64,000 bases of DNA from Agapetus fuscipes (Eukaryota; Arthropoda; Insecta; Trichoptera; Glossosomatidae), in the NCBI GenBank assembly GCA_951799405.1, contig CATOGX010000067.1, positions 1 to 64,000 on the forward strand. Direction: 5' to 3'. A program made the position numbers and the translations under genes. Below, piece by piece: positions 42,997 to 55,637 of the stretch (position 1 is its first letter; each line of letters begins with the position of its first letter). The notes under the pieces are model-generated. The model was not told where the DNA came from. It saw only the letters and a program-made list of their open reading frames with translations, and searched no databases.

Positions 42997-43818
42997 TCAT
43001 TGACCGAAACAAGCATTTTTTTCCCACTCACATATCCAGTGTGCACAATTAAAAATAAAATAAAACTTTTTTTTCAGAAGTTCTTGGTGGCCCGTCTTCT
43101 CCTGAATCTGTGCCTCAAGTAACGCCAAGACGGCGTGGACTGGCGAGCAGCACCACTTTCTAGAAGCTGCAGAAACATAGACCGTTTTGCGGAGGCGATA
43201 GTGTGGAAGGAACACCTGGAAGGCGAAACTTGAGCGGCAGGAGGAGAATGCTCGGCAGCAGGTGGAGATTACTCGGCGTCATGAAGAGGGGACTGGAGAT
43301 ATAGCAAAGGCCGTAGAGAGATTTACAGATAGATTTATTGAATAAAAATTCTCAACACACTTCCTACTTCTTCAGGCAAAGTGTATTCTGCCGTCTGTTA
43401 GAGAGTTTTCAGCATTGAAATAGTTCTAAGAAATATAACCAAAAGTTAAATGGATTTATTTACACTGTCTAATTATATCCCTGAAAATATTGAATAACAT
43501 TGTTTCAATCCTGTTTAGTCGCTTCCATAAAACCAAAAAGTAATAAAACTCAATTTTCGCTAGTTTCCGTTTCTTTTTTTTTTTTACTCTTTAATTTTGT
43601 AGAAAATAACATAAATTCAGTACTTTCAATGTTTTTTTACAAGTTATACAATAATTTAACTATTTTTACAAAACCAATAACCCTTAATGCTTTTCCGGCA
43701 TTCAGGCACACTAAAATTTTGTTTTTTCATGATTTCATTTCATATAAAAATAACTTAACTCAGTGTAATTTCCATATTTGTCATAACTGTTGAAACCTGT
43801 TTTAAAACTGTAGCCTGT

Positions 43819-44030
43819 ATAATCTAAGTTGCAAAGATATATTTACATTCAAAACTCATAGCCATGCCCACACCGACACGTGTAAGTTCGCTCTTACAAA
43901 TGCTGAATGTATTTACAAATAAAAATCCAAACCTCAAATGAGCGTACACCCTGCAACTCTTGCTGGCCTTCCCTGAAACACGGGTGACATTGGCAAAGTG
44001 AACCATTTTTTACAGTATGGATGGACAAAA
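43819..44030 (-). repeat. Family A repeat
   Basis: ATAATCTAAGTTGCAAAG to TTTTTACAGTATGGATGG. The end is truncated. Confidence 0.8.
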
Positions 44031-44047
44031 TATTAACCTAAGATTAT

Positions 44048-44296
44048 GGATATTAGACAAACCGATTAAAGAGAGCTTGCATTATTGTTGATGTTGTGTT
44101 AGCGATTTAGTCACATCTTCAGGAAACACCCTCTCTGCACGACTACTGAGGAGTGAGGATACTGTTCATAATATCACATGAAATGTTCAATCTATAGTCG
44201 TCATGCGGAGAGGGTGTCTGCTGAAAGCGTTGGCTACGTGGCTAACGAAACGTCGAGAATAATGTGAGTTATCTTATCGCGGTTCGTCTAATATCC
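44048..44296. mobile_element. 249-bp MITE
   Basis: Ends GGATATTAGACAAACCG and CGGTTCGTCTAATATCC form inverted repeats. Internal inverted words (CACCCTCTCTGCACGAC, GTCATGCGGAGAGGGTG) allow a second stem. Confidence 0.7.
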
Positions 44297-44739
44297 GAAG
44301 AAAATAAAAAAATGAACTGTGTAGTTATTGTAATTGGAAAAAAATGGTCAAAAGTTGTTAAAATATATAGGTACAAAGTATAGATGTAAAAAAAAAATGA
44401 AGAATTATCTTGGCATATTTAATCTGGTGACCAAATTATCTCTGTATGCTCTTCCTCTCCCTTCTGCTCCCGTCCATTTCTTCTGCATTCACTGCAGGTC
44501 CATCCTCGTTGAATTCAATATCTGAAATTATTCAGTTAAATTGTATTTATATAAGATTTTACCATCATATCATGTAAATGTTTTACTTTGATTAAATAAA
44601 TTTATTTTAAATATGTGTCTATATTTATTTTGTCTTTCAGTCAATTCAGCACTTTCAACTGCCATGTAAATACAAATATTATATCTTAAAGTAACACTTC
44701 CAAGTTAAAATTTTAACATACTATTGTAAATAATAGAAT

Positions 44740-45700
44740 TACCTGTATCATCTTCAAATATGATTGCATGCATGTGTTAATCACACTTCTCAGATGAAGG
44801 AATAATGGCTCGCCCCACCAAATTTTGGGTTCACACTCAGGATGCGGTAATCGCTGTCGGACACCTTAAATCATATTCATGTAAATTAATAATGGATTTC
44901 ATCTTGATATATTAACAAACTTATTCTTCATTATAATTTTACCATTTGTACGTTCCGGGAGTGGTATTGCTTCCTGCAAAAATACAAATGCTCAGTCTTT
45001 TTTTCTTTTCTCTGGCTTATGGATTTCAAAAAGGCTGCCATCTCTACAGCCAACAATGCCAGGAATGGCATACCTACCTAATGAAAAAGCTGAAAAGATG
45101 TAGGTATGTATTATTTAATGGTACAAAACAGTTAAAATTTTACATAACGCAAAAAATACAATAAATTAATTTACTTTTGGGTGACTTCCTGTAAAGCAGC
45201 TGAAGTTTGCGGGATTTTAATCCATTTCTTTATCACCTTGGGGTGGATAAGCGCCTGCGTTACTTTTTGGACGAAGTTGCTCCAGGACTTCTGGCTTAAA
45301 TGCTTAGCCACCCACTGGCCACTGGTAGAATCCACAGGCATTAAAAAACAATGCGCACATCACCTATAAGCAATGGACGATTATTCACTGTAATAACATT
45401 TTTGAGGTTAGGTACCTACTAACTACCTATATTATATTTTACACTTCAAGAAATGTGTAAATTACCTTTGTTTCCAAAGAAATGCGTTGCGTCATCTTAA
45501 ATTCGGTACGTCAGACAACGCTGTGGCAGGTTTCCACTCTGCGAAGATTAGCCCGGTCGTTGTTCAAACTTGCATGCACTTCGTCCTCTTCTGCGGCGAG
45601 GAGGCCCCAAGGCTCCATAATTGGAGGCGGCATCTTGCCATAGACTGGAATTAAGTTGTTCCATCGTAATATTCTAAAAGAAATGTACATTATTTTCACG
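44740..45700 (-). pseudogene. HARBI1-like transposase of the Harbinger element
   Basis: Minus-strand pieces in order. The N-terminal helix-turn-helix-like part HLSQKSWSNFV and IKKWIKIP lies at 45300-45200. RYAIPGIVGCRDGSL, with the first catalytic Asp, lies at about 45080-45040. Then, after a frameshift, HLYFCRKQYHSRNVQMV at 45000-44950. Then DSDYRILSVNPKFGGASHYS at 44870-44800, where the usual HDSFIW is HYSFI-stop, so the second catalytic Asp is lost. A further frame at 45699-45511 lies upstream. It is clearly dead. Confidence 0.75.
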
Positions 45701-46198
45701 TTTCACTGTCAAAACTACATGCGTTGGAATTTCGTAAAGTAATTATTTTTTGGTAAGAAACACTAAATAAGTGAAAAAAATATTGCGAATTTATTTCAAT
45801 AACATACCTTATTCAATTGAAATGTTTTTAAGACGTTAGATCGTACTTATTTTCCATTTTCTTCGTCTGTCAAACTCTCTCACTTTTCAAAATGCTATCG
45901 ACAAGAGGTGACGGATGAATACGACGTTGCCATGGAGACAGCCTTCCAAACAACGGAAATGTGCGCCCGTACTCTTGTCAGACAGCATTTTGTATGAAAA
46001 CGCAATAAGTTGTCTCGCAAGCAATACAATTTTAAGTTTCGGTAAAGTATTTTAAAACTCATATGAGTTTACGTAAGCACATACTCGCAAAAAAAGTTTC
46101 GAAACTTTTTCGCCGGAGGTGCTTTTCATGTTTACATACATTTTTCTCGAATACTCATAACTCATAGAATACTTACGAAAACCCGTACTAGGGGTACA
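45190..46198. repeat. inverted arm of the Harbinger region (right)
   Basis: Inverted match of 40145-41126. It is the native 3' part of the element, with the HARBI1 5' coding sequence, and ends CCCGTACTAGGGGTAC. Confidence 0.8.
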
Positions 46199-47414
46199 GC
46201 TAATGAAGGTGGGAGGTAGACTAAACAATGCAATGATATCCGATGAAAACAAACATCCAGTAATTTTAGATCCATCACATCTAATCACACATTTAATCGT
46301 TAAAGATCAGCATCTTAAACATTTGCACTTGGGTACCTACAACCTGCTAGCGTTTATACGTTGGAAATTTTGGATTATAAGAGGTAGAAACTTGGTAAAG
46401 CAGATAGTCAGAGAATGTATTGTATGTTTTCGGCATAAACCACCAGTTGCAACCCAATTAATGGGACAACTTCCTGCTTCGAGAATCACTCCAAGTCGTC
46501 CTTTTAACACAACTGGTGTTGATTTTGCAGGCCCTATATTAACCCGCGATAGAAACCCTCGTAGTAAAAGTCGATACAAGACTTACATAGCAATTTTTGT
46601 TTGCTTTACTACGAAGGCAATTCACATAGAATTGGTTACTGAATTGACAACCAATTGTTTTCTAAATTGTTTTAAACGCTTTATAGCTCGTAGAGGAAAA
46701 TGTACTCACCTCTATTCCGACAATGGAACTAACTTTGTGGGATCAAAGGCAGAAATCCAACAGTTTCAAAACCAGCTCACATTGCAACAGCCACATCTCC
46801 AAGAATGGGCTGCCAATGAGGGTATATCATGGCATCTAATAGTGCCCAGGGGACCCCATCACGGTGGTCTATGGGAAACTGCTGTAAAAAGCGCAAAGCA
46901 TTTATTTAAAAAGTTAGTGGGCAATCATACCCTCACTTTTGAAGAATGTTCTACTTTATTAATCCAAGTCGAAGCTTGTCTGAATTCAAGGCCGTTGACA
47001 CCCTTATCAGACGATCCTAATGACTTGTTACCATTGACTCCGGGTCATTTCCTGATCGGAGGACCACTGGTCGCTCTTCCCGAACCAGATCTGAATCATA
47101 TTCCAATCCATGCAGTTAATCGGTATCAACTGTTAAGTCGACTATTCCAGACCTTCTGGAAGCGTTGGACTAATGAATATCTCAATTCTTTGCAACCTCG
47201 CAAGAAATGGACTCAGTTAACGACATCTACACTACAAATTAATGATTTAGTTGTGCTTAGGGAGGATAATCAACCGCCCTTGAGATGGAGATTGGGAAGA
47301 GTAACAGAATTACATCCTGGTACGGATGGTATTCTGAGAGTAGTATCCATAAAAACTGACTCTGGTATTAAAAAGAGACCCATTCAAAAATTAAGTAAAT
47401 TACCTATTTGGTAA
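46199..47414 (+). pseudogene. BEL/Pao retrotransposon integrase fragment (403 aa open)
   Basis: The open frame starts MKVGGRL, the usual beginning of the BEL/Pao integrase region. Then come an H2C2 zinc-binding part (LHLGTY, CIVCFRHKP), an integrase core with TGVDFAGP, LYSDNGTNFVG and PRGPHHGGLWE, and a C-terminal domain (LPLTPGHFLIGGP, LVVLREDNQPPLRWRLGRV) ending LPIW. Gag, protease and reverse transcriptase are missing because the Harbinger right end abuts at 46198. The frame is intact over its whole length, but no complete element is present. Confidence 0.85.
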
Positions 47415-48340
47415 TTCCTAGCAGGATAAATGATTATGTACTTACTGATAATTATTTGTCTTATTATGTTATCTGTAACTTCACTTTATGTTTTATGTTA
47501 CTATGCAAGAACTGATCACATTAAATTATGTATTTAATTAATTAAAAGGCTGAGTAATTATAAGTACACTTTATTGAATCCATGTAAATTTGTATGTAAA
47601 TGCTTACCTACAAGGGTAACTCACCATATCAACTTAATTGAAGTATCATGTGTTGCTAACACAATTGACTACCATACATACAGCAAGTAAGATTAATACT
47701 TAACTTTCAACCACTTCAAGGTGTATAAGTCAAATAAATTATTTTCAAAGTCAGAATTCTATTTAAGTTTGTATGCACCTACCATTGTTTTGTATAATCA
47801 ATGAGTCTTAGATCTAAGTGTTGATTTCTACAGACAAGTACCAGTTATTCAAAAGCAAAAAAGAATTATAAATTAGAGTCAATCACTGTTAACCAGTATA
47901 TTATGACAACTTCAAAAATACAGTCCACGATGTAATATTATGTAAACGAGCTATCATACATTAGTGTGGAGATTACCTCTCTAGTAATATTGCCAAATAT
48001 TCACCGTTATAACACGGTATTTGCCAATTTGAGGCCCGCCAGTATGGTCCAAATTTAATATGACCAAATTAATTAAAATAATATACCTACCAAGAATAGT
48101 AATCTTTTTGTCTTTGGTACATTTTGTTGGGTTGGTATTACATTTCTGACAGACGCTTCGGGCATGTAAAAAACCAACTTCCTACTTCCTTCTCTCTTCG
48201 AACGTCGCCCTGGTAACTTGTCTTAACCTGTTCACCTAATTTATTTACTTAATCCTTTGTAAAACTCCTTGTAATCTTTATGGAATAAAGGACCATTAAA
48301 TTGTTAAATTAACCAACATGTTTTCAAGTCATCTCCACAC
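47415..48340 (+). mobile_element. BEL/Pao 3' non-coding region and probable LTR
   Basis: AT-rich sequence to about 48030, then GAGGCCCGCCAG (polypurine-like) followed by a probable LTR at about 48042-48340. That part has TGGTCCAAATTTAATATG near its start and a GGAATAAAGG signal near 48282. There is no 5' LTR in the window for comparison, so the borders are approximate. Confidence 0.5.
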
Positions 48341-48349
48341 CCCGCAACC

Positions 48350-49045
48350 TCGAAATAAAGTCAACGCCGAACATCCACAAGATTCACAAGAAGTCCGACC
48401 AAATAAGTGGATTTTTTCTGGAGTATGGCTGACCTGTACACACCCTGAGCGTTCATCCATGCTGCTCTAGTGCTACCTGGCTTGCTGCTTCTATAATTTC
48501 GCTCCAGCCTGCGCATATTGCGCTTAAGCGTGCGGCATTCGCTGTCAAACCAAATAGCACTGTTGCGTTCTTTCACTATTTTCGTCTTAATAGGAGCATG
48601 TAAAGCTATCAAATCCCTCAAGGTATAAATATTTAAAAATATAAATGGAAAAACATTGTTTTAATTCACTTGATTTTATTTATTTATGCTCGAATATTTT
48701 CGCCTAATGAGGCATTTTCAAGAGCAGAATGGTTACCAGAAGGTAACCCTCAAGGTATTGTTGTACACATCAACCAACTCATCCGGATGCATCGAGACAT
48801 AGGCTTCCGGACAGCAGATCGGCGAGAGCAAAAGATCTCTCCTGAAAATATCTATATCAAACCCGTTCCAGCACCTAGAAGTAATTCTTCGATACACCGG
48901 AACAGGGTGACTCACATCAATATTCGCTTTCACCAACCTGTGGTCCGACAAACCCACGTCTTTAATCCTTCGAGCCCTTTCTGCAGCACTGGTGCCACGG
49001 TGGAAATTGTACTCATAAATAATGCAATATTTCAAGTTTTCCATT
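48350..49045 (-). pseudogene. LINE endonuclease C-terminal fragment
   Basis: The minus strand reads RRIKDVGLSDHRLVKANID, with the SDH endonuclease motif, at 48985-48930. It then runs to DELVDVYNNTLR and, after a ~110-bp insertion, IWFDSECRTLKRNMRRLERN at 48555-48490. This is the end of the endonuclease and the linker before the reverse transcriptase. Part of it (48950-49290) recurs at 57880-58060 next to zinc-finger copy 4. Confidence 0.65.
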
Positions 49046-49484
49046 TTATATTATTTTTTATACGAAAAACAACAGCACATATTAATTACTAAAATTAAAA
49101 ATAAAAAACAAATTGTATAAGGCTACGGGGAATTTGTTTTTTATTTTTAATTTTAATTTTTTTTTAATGAAAGGTTACAAAGTGAATGCCTCATCAATTA
49201 ATGATACCATATTAATTTCATTTAAAGAATGTCAGTTAACAAAATATGAGGCCAACCATAGTTTTTCATTTTGTAAAATAAGAGAAGCAAAGAAAAAAAA
49301 CAGTTACGGAAGGAACAAATTAATTACAATTTTAGAAACACAAATACATGAGTAAATAGCTGTATAAATTTGAATGTAAATTTGACATTTGAAACAAACC
49401 ATTGCCATTGAAAACAAACATTTCCTGCTAAATGCGCCAAGAAAGACAATTTTTTTGACGTACGCTTTGGATTTGAGATAGATC
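49046..49484. other. AT-rich spacer
   Basis: 49190-49290 matches 58000-58060 (AAAGAATGTCAGTTAACAAA). No gene is seen. Confidence 0.4.
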
Positions 49485-50425
49485 CGCAGGAAACCACCCA
49501 TTGAGGTTATATAATACTACTGACATATTAGGAGAATTCAACAGTGGTTTTTTTTCATATGTAGGTAAATATTTTTAAAATGCCTCCAAGAGTTTATCAG
49601 GAAGAGAAGGCACAGATGCATTTAAAGTAAGCAAGTGCAAGGGAGACAGATAACAAAGTAAGAAACTTTCACGACAGGCTTCTGACTTGCGTGCATAGAC
49701 AGTTTGTACAAAGGAAGAACAATGGAGTATTTGTAACAATTGTTTTGGTGCTCGCTTGAAGACATAATAATTGAAGTGTGCAGGCCTGTTTATCTCACCT
49801 CTCCTGAAGATGAAGTTGCAAGCACTCAACTGCCTGGTTTACCAAGTCAAGCCACTGACTGCCATCCTGGAGCTTTCATTCTTCAACTGATCAAAGTGCA
49901 CTAGTTGTTCAGGTTTACCTGCAACTACAAACAGATGCAAAATACAGCGGTGTGCCTACCTGAATACCCCGCAGTGTTGATTCTGTCCACAAGTACGCGG
50001 CATTCCTTCAACAAGCCATAAGGTGGAGGGGCAGACTCCTCATTCTTTATATTATCTAGGACAGAGTCCTCGGCAAGCCACTCCTTTTCACGAGCCAGTC
50101 TCTCTTGCTTCACATCGCTCTCTTCAATGTCTATTTGTTCATCTGAGTGCGCTAGTTGTGCATTCATAAACTCCGAGTCCGCCTCCACCTTCTCAAGCTT
50201 CACAACAACGTCCATTGTGACTTGATCACTTGCACAAGACAAACAGTCACACACTGCCACTATTACTCTGCCTTTTCCTGCGAACTACAGTCTGTCAGAT
50301 GAATAAGGTTAACCTCACATGACATGCACAGCGCTGTGAACATCAAATGAAGATAAACATGGATTAATATGTGCTTAATAAACAACACAAGTGTCAACCA
50401 GCCCTTCACAATAACTAATTACAAG
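49485..50425 (-). repeat. segmental duplication, copy 3 core
   Basis: Inverted relative to copies 1 and 2, same orientation as copy 4 (61720-62600). It includes part of the intron, exon 1 and the proximal promoter. It ends inside the intron at the low-coordinate side, so exon 2 is absent. Confidence 0.8.
49960..50215 (-). CDS. orphan exon 1 of zinc-finger copy 3
   Basis: 85 codons plus 1 base, with the donor CAG|GTAGGC intact (complement at 49956-49960). Same sequence as copy 1 except Asp18 is Asn. All three SUMO-type sites and PPPY are kept. No zinc-finger exon lies downstream in the window: about 475 bp of intron remain, then foreign sequence begins at 49484. It may be non-functional, spliced to something else, or end in an intronic stop. 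If translated through the donor it would stop after the residues GRHTAVFCICL. Confidence 0.65.
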
Positions 50426-51138
50426 CATGCTAAGGAATCTTCCATACATCGCTATTGACCACCAAGCTTCCTTACTCTACCAGTAGATGCTGCTTTATTG
50501 GTTCTTGTCCAAAATAATAGTAGGAAACTACTATTTGGTATTACCGATATTCCCTTGACAGCCAAAATGGCGCCCACGGATAACGCTTGCTTGGCGTGGG
50601 GTCGTAAGTTTTTAACCGTTGAATGCTGTTTTTGGCTGTTTTCACCGGCGTTAAATTGTGCAAAAAGTTATTTGAAAAGAATATAATACTTTGTGCGTGA
50701 AAATGGTGTATTGGTGGCCTCGTGCCGGACAACGTATTTCCGTCGTAACCTCAAAAAAAAACTTTAATTGACATCAAACTTTCAAAATGATTTACATTAT
50801 TTTAGCTTAATTTGCCAAAACCTTAATTACCTTAATTTAGCTTAAAACCAAAATGTAGTTCGGTGTATTATTTAAGAATGTATATTTGTGTAAACTTGTA
50901 AACTTTTATTTTAAAAGAAATAAATTTTTTAAACAAAAAAAAAACTTTTATTTGACATGACCTCACCATTAGTTTCCTATAATATCAAAAATATTTGAAA
51001 TAAATTTTAGGTGTAAGTGATATTATACATTCCATAATATTATCAAAAGCTTCCGTAATCTCCCTAGAGGTGGCTAAGATTCTGGCATTCCCACTTTTTT
51101 TTTTAAGTGGGATCTCTATAAACCTATAATACTCTATG
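50426..51138. mobile_element. hAT-like element H3 (copy 2), inverted
   Basis: Perfect 8-bp duplication ATTACAAG at 50418-50425 and 51139-51146. Ends CATGCTAAGGAATC and ATAATACTCTATG. Inverted relative to 34026-34826. It sits in the far 5' flank of copy 3, where the other copies continue uninterrupted. Confidence 0.85.
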
Positions 51139-52300
51139 ATTACAAGGCACAGAGTAAGGTACTTAGAGTTGCCACTCCTGCGTTGAGAGTAGGTACCAAA
51201 GGTACATCGCATGGGACCATAGCGACCTGGCGCAACAAGGGGCCAACTTTACTACGATTCATAGACAATTTCATCGTACTATATATACATACATAATATT
51301 ATTATGCCTATATTATTATATTTATATTATTATCTACTTTCGTATTATTTTTCAAGGTTACCTACCCTGTTAAACAAAATAAAACCATTTTTATAAGTAT
51401 TTTTTAATTATTTATTTAAGTACGTAAATATTTACAAAACAATATTTTTTCAAAACAAGACAAGACAAACGACAAAACAACATCTTATAAATTAAATATT
51501 ACTATAACTTGGTTTCAGCATTCCTCAATATTGTCTAAATTAAATGCTGAGCATGCAAATTGCAAGGACAAAGATAAATACTTGAAAAATTTAAGTCGCC
51601 ACCGAGAAAATACCCCTTTTTCATTTTACACAATGATAACCTAACACGATGTCAGCACATGAATTCACTTCGACAAAACTGTGTCATCACTCGTCACCCA
51701 GCGGAGTTTTTAGGGAAAAGGCAAATATTTTAGTATTGGTTGCTAATGACGGCAGTCCCAGACAAGGCTGACATATTTTGCTGCCAAGAAAAAAGTTTCA
51801 AATCCAAAAATGTTCGAGAGTCCATGTCACATAACCTCACAATACGTAGCTTCAAAAATGTACATTTCTACACGAGTGATAACTCATATTTATTATACAA
51901 GCGGATCAACGATAAAATATGATTCTAATAAAGTTAATAAAGCGTGATTTCATAACACGAATACAAAAAATAAATCACTTAAGTAATTGACAGAACGAAC
52001 GGCGCCTCGAAAAAAATATCAATTGTTGAAGGGGTGGCCCTACGCCCAGATCAAACGTTTTAATTATTCATTAAAAAGTTTTTTTTTGTTTCGAAAAATA
52101 AAAGTAATGTATTATTTAGCTTTAATACATAAAAAGTAGATGTTTGAAATAAAACATACATTTTAATATTTTCAAATTTATAAAATAATAATGTATGATG
52201 TGTTTTAGTAAATCATGTATGATGTGTTTTATCGCGGGGTACTTTCACATTTCTTGTAACTATAATTCTCTTTTGGTACCAACTGTCCCATATGACTAAA

Positions 52301-53981
52301 GGCTGGTTCGGACAAGGCGAGTAATTTAGTCAAGTAACGAGTAATTTAGTGGCTAAACGTGTGCGAACCACAACAATTTAGTCCAGTAGTTAAGTCAATG
52401 GTTTAGTCAAGCCGATCCATTTCATTCTATTTTTTCGGGCAAGTAGCGGCCCCGCCCACCGTCCGTGGGCGAGTGTTGCCGAGAAGCCACGGAAAAGTCC
52501 GAGTCCGAATAGCCACGGAAAAGCCCGAGTCCGAGTCGAGTTTATTAACGGCCGCGCCATTGGCCGCTCACTCTTGGCGGGGAAACGGAAATGCAACAAT
52601 GGCGGCAATTTAAATTGGCTGCAGTTTGAAAAGATAATGCCCGTTTTCAGCAAGAATATTTAAAGATAAAGTGCTGTTTAAAAATATTTAAGTACTTAAG
52701 AACTTCTTATATTTGCGAGCCCGATGTTCCGCTCCCTAAACTTAGCGACCTGTCAGTCAGGTTATGTCATGTTTAAACTGTAAATAAGTGGATATGCACA
52801 CCGATATCCTTGTTTTTTTAGAAACTCTTGAGAATATAGAAGTTGCTAGGACTTATCTACGTCCAAAAAGTTTTGAGAAAGGTAATTTTTTTTCGATAAG
52901 AATAGTATGACATCGATTTTTGGTGCGGATATCAGCTGTCAAAAATACAATCATGTAGCTCCTTGCTGGATGAAATTGTAGTAATTTTTAAGTTTTCGGA
53001 CAATAGAGCTGTACAAATATAGTTTTGGAAAGATGTTGTGGAAATAACTATTATCGTCCATGAATTTATTACGTATTTAAAAACATCGATCTTTTACATT
53101 GATCGATGTTTATAGGTACCTACCATAAATTTGTCATATCACAGGCCTTATGATATCCTTCAGATGGATTGTTACTTATTGTTTTGTACAGAAACAATTC
53201 AGTGACACACGGGGATAACTGATTAGAGGCATTACAATTTTATGCCACTGTAAGCCATCAGCTGGTATCTGTGACAGACGTGAGAGGCGTATGTAGCAGG
53301 ATTGAACAAGTTTCTCGCGGTCAGCCTCTGAAAAGTTGAACCATGTTTCTTCTTTAACTTGATAATTGATTGGTGACCGCCGTGTATTTGAAAATGCCGA
53401 TTTTACATGTCGAATATTGATGTTAATTGTCAACAACGAAAAACGCAACAGAGAAATGCATTTGAATGCAGCTGCAGACTACGACCCGTTTTATAGTGTG
53501 TGCATACAAAATATACTTTGTACACATCATTGAAAAGATAAAAATTCAATTAAAAAATAATGTTTGCAGCGTAAATGGTAGATATTATTATAAACATCAA
53601 ATAGTCATGTGTTGTTTTTATTTAAAATGTGTATATTATTTTATAAACCATAAAATACATTTCGAATTTACAAAAGTCGAGTTTCGAAGTTGTTTGCTAA
53701 ACAGGCTCCTAGCTAGGTGGCCGGGCATAAATCAGTTAATATTACCAAACCATAGCCAATTTAAAGGGCTTTATAATAACATGATTTTAATACTCAATTA
53801 ATATTTTCAAACTGCAGCCAATTCAAATTTTCCGCCATTATAGAAAGGGCTTTCTGCAGCCAACTTCGCACTTGTGTACTGTACTGGACCGTAATGCGAA
53901 CGCTTCACGGGCGAGTAGCGCCCCGCCCACTACTAAATTACTCGTTACTTGACTAAATCAATGGCCTTGTGCGAACCAGCC
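52301..53981. mobile_element. TTAA-flanked element T, tandem unit 1 (1,681 bp)
   Basis: Inverted ends GGCTGGTTCGGACAAGG and GTGCGAACCAGCC. The subterminal word TTTAGTCAAGTAACGAG is inverted at both ends. CAATTTAAATTGGCTGCAG near the left is mirrored by CTGCAGCCAATTCAAATT near the right. No transposase. The left flank is TAAA rather than TTAA. Confidence 0.75.
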
Positions 53982-53987
53982 TTTTAA

Positions 53988-55637
53988 GGCTGGTTCGGAC
54001 AAGGCGAGTAATTTAGTCAAGTAACGAGTAATTTAGTAGCTAAACGTGTGCGAACCCCAACAATTTAGTCCAGTAGTTAAGTCAATGGTTTAGTCAAGCC
54101 GATCCATTTCATTCTATTTTTTCGGGCAAGTAGCGGCCCCGCCCACCGTCCGTGGGCGAGTGTTGCCGAGAAGCCACGGAAAAGTCCGAGTCCGAAGAGC
54201 CACGGAAAAGCCCGAGTCTGAGTCGAGTTTATTAGCGGCCGCGCCATTGGCCGCTCACTCTTGGCGGGGAAACGGAAATGCAAGAATGGCGGCAATTTAA
54301 ATTGGCTGCAGTTTGAAAAGATAATGCCCGTTTTCAGCAAGAATATTTAAAGATAAAGTGCTGTTTAAAAATATTTAAGTACTTAAGAACTTCTTATATT
54401 TGCGAGCCCGATGTTCCGCTCCCTAAACTTAGCGACCTGTCAGTGAGGTTATGTCATGTTTAAACTGTAAATAAGTGGATATACACACCGATATCCTTGG
54501 TTTTTTAGAAACTCTTGAGAATATAGAAGTTGCTAGGACTTATCTACGTCCAAAAAGTTTTGAGAAAGGTAATTTTTTTTCGATAAGAATAGTATGACAT
54601 CGATTTTTGGTGCGGATATCAGCTGTCAAAAATACAATCATGTAGCTCCTTGCTGACAATAGAGCTGTACAAATATAGTTTTGGTAAAGATGTTGTGGAA
54701 ATAACTATTATCGTCCATGAATTTATTACGTATTTAAAAACATCGATCTTTTACATTGATCGATGTTTATAGGTACCTACCATAAATTTGTCATATCACA
54801 GGCCTTATGATATCCTTCAGATGGATTGTTACTTATTGTTTTGTACAGAAACAATTCAGTGACACACGGGGATAACTAATTAGAGGCATTACAATTTTAT
54901 GCCACTGTAAGCCATCAGCTGGTATCTGTGACAGACGTGAGAGGCGTATGTAGCAGGATTGAACAAGTTTCTCGCGGTCAGCCTCTGAAAAGTTGAACCA
55001 TGTTTCTTCTTTAACTTGATAATTGATTGGTGACCGCCGTGTATTTGAAAATGCCGATTTTACATGTCGAATATTGATGTTAATTGTCAACAACGAAAAA
55101 CGCAACAGAGAAATGCATCTGAATGCAGCTGCAGACTAGAGCCGTATTATAGTGTGTGCATACAAAATATACTTTGTACACATCATTGAAAAGATAAAAA
55201 TTCAATTAAAAAATAATGTTTGCAGCGTAAATGGTAGATATTATTATAAACATCAAATAGTCATGTGTTGTTTTTATTTAAAATGTGTATATTATTTTAT
55301 AAACCATAAAATACATTTCGAATTTACAAAAGTCGAGTTTCGAAGTTGTTTGCTAAACAGGCTCCTAGCTAGGTGGCCGGGCATAAATCAGTTAATATTA
55401 CCAAACCATAGCCAATTTAAAGGGCTTTATAATAACATGATTTTAATACTCAATTAAAATTTTCAAACTGCAGCCAATTCAAATTTTCCGCCATTATAGA
55501 AAGGGCTTTCTGCAGCCAACTTCGCACTTGTGTACTGTACTGGACCGTAATGCGAACGCTTCACGGGCGAGTAGCGCCCCGCCCACTACTAAATTACTCG
55601 TTACTTGACTAAATCAGTGGCCTTGTGCGAACTAGCC
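53988..55637. mobile_element. TTAA-flanked element T, tandem unit 2 (1,650 bp)
   Basis: Nearly identical to unit 1 apart from a 31-bp deletion near 54655 and scattered substitutions. It is flanked by TTAA at 53984-53987 and 55638-55641. The close match indicates a recent tandem arrangement. Confidence 0.8.

Larger units (their letters stand above)
42124..43344 (+). pseudogene. Harbinger Myb/SANT-like accessory protein remnant
   Basis: The first exon-like part reads MRTTESQFLIMVGFMEQ, then GTGAGT (42124-42179), the start of the Myb/SANT-like domain of PIF/Harbinger second proteins. A later part (43078-43344) reads GGPSSPESVPQVTPRRRG and, after frame shifts, VEITRRHEEGTGDIAKAVER, like the C-terminal coiled region. 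Most of the DNA-binding domain is missing, replaced by inserted repeats. In active elements this protein takes the transposase to the nucleus and the DNA ends. Confidence 0.55.
41127..46198. mobile_element. decayed PIF/Harbinger DNA transposon
   Basis: The left start GGGGTACAGTACCCCTAGTA is at 41127; the right end complements it (TACTAGGGGTAC, 46184-46198) but lacks the last bases. Inside are a minus-strand HARBI1-type transposase and a plus-strand Myb/SANT-like gene, the standard gene pair of this superfamily. Both are broken. SINE, MITE and Family A copies have inserted into it. Confidence 0.75.

Noticed and set aside
46199..47414. Integrase frame as a domesticated host gene
   Set aside because: The frame is open, but the start is set by a transposon junction, and BEL-type 3' sequence follows directly; there is no sign of a host promoter or exon structure.
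49575..49829. Minus-strand 84-codon frame next to copy 3 exon 1
   Set aside because: It is the inverted counterpart of the intronic frame at 5679-5933.
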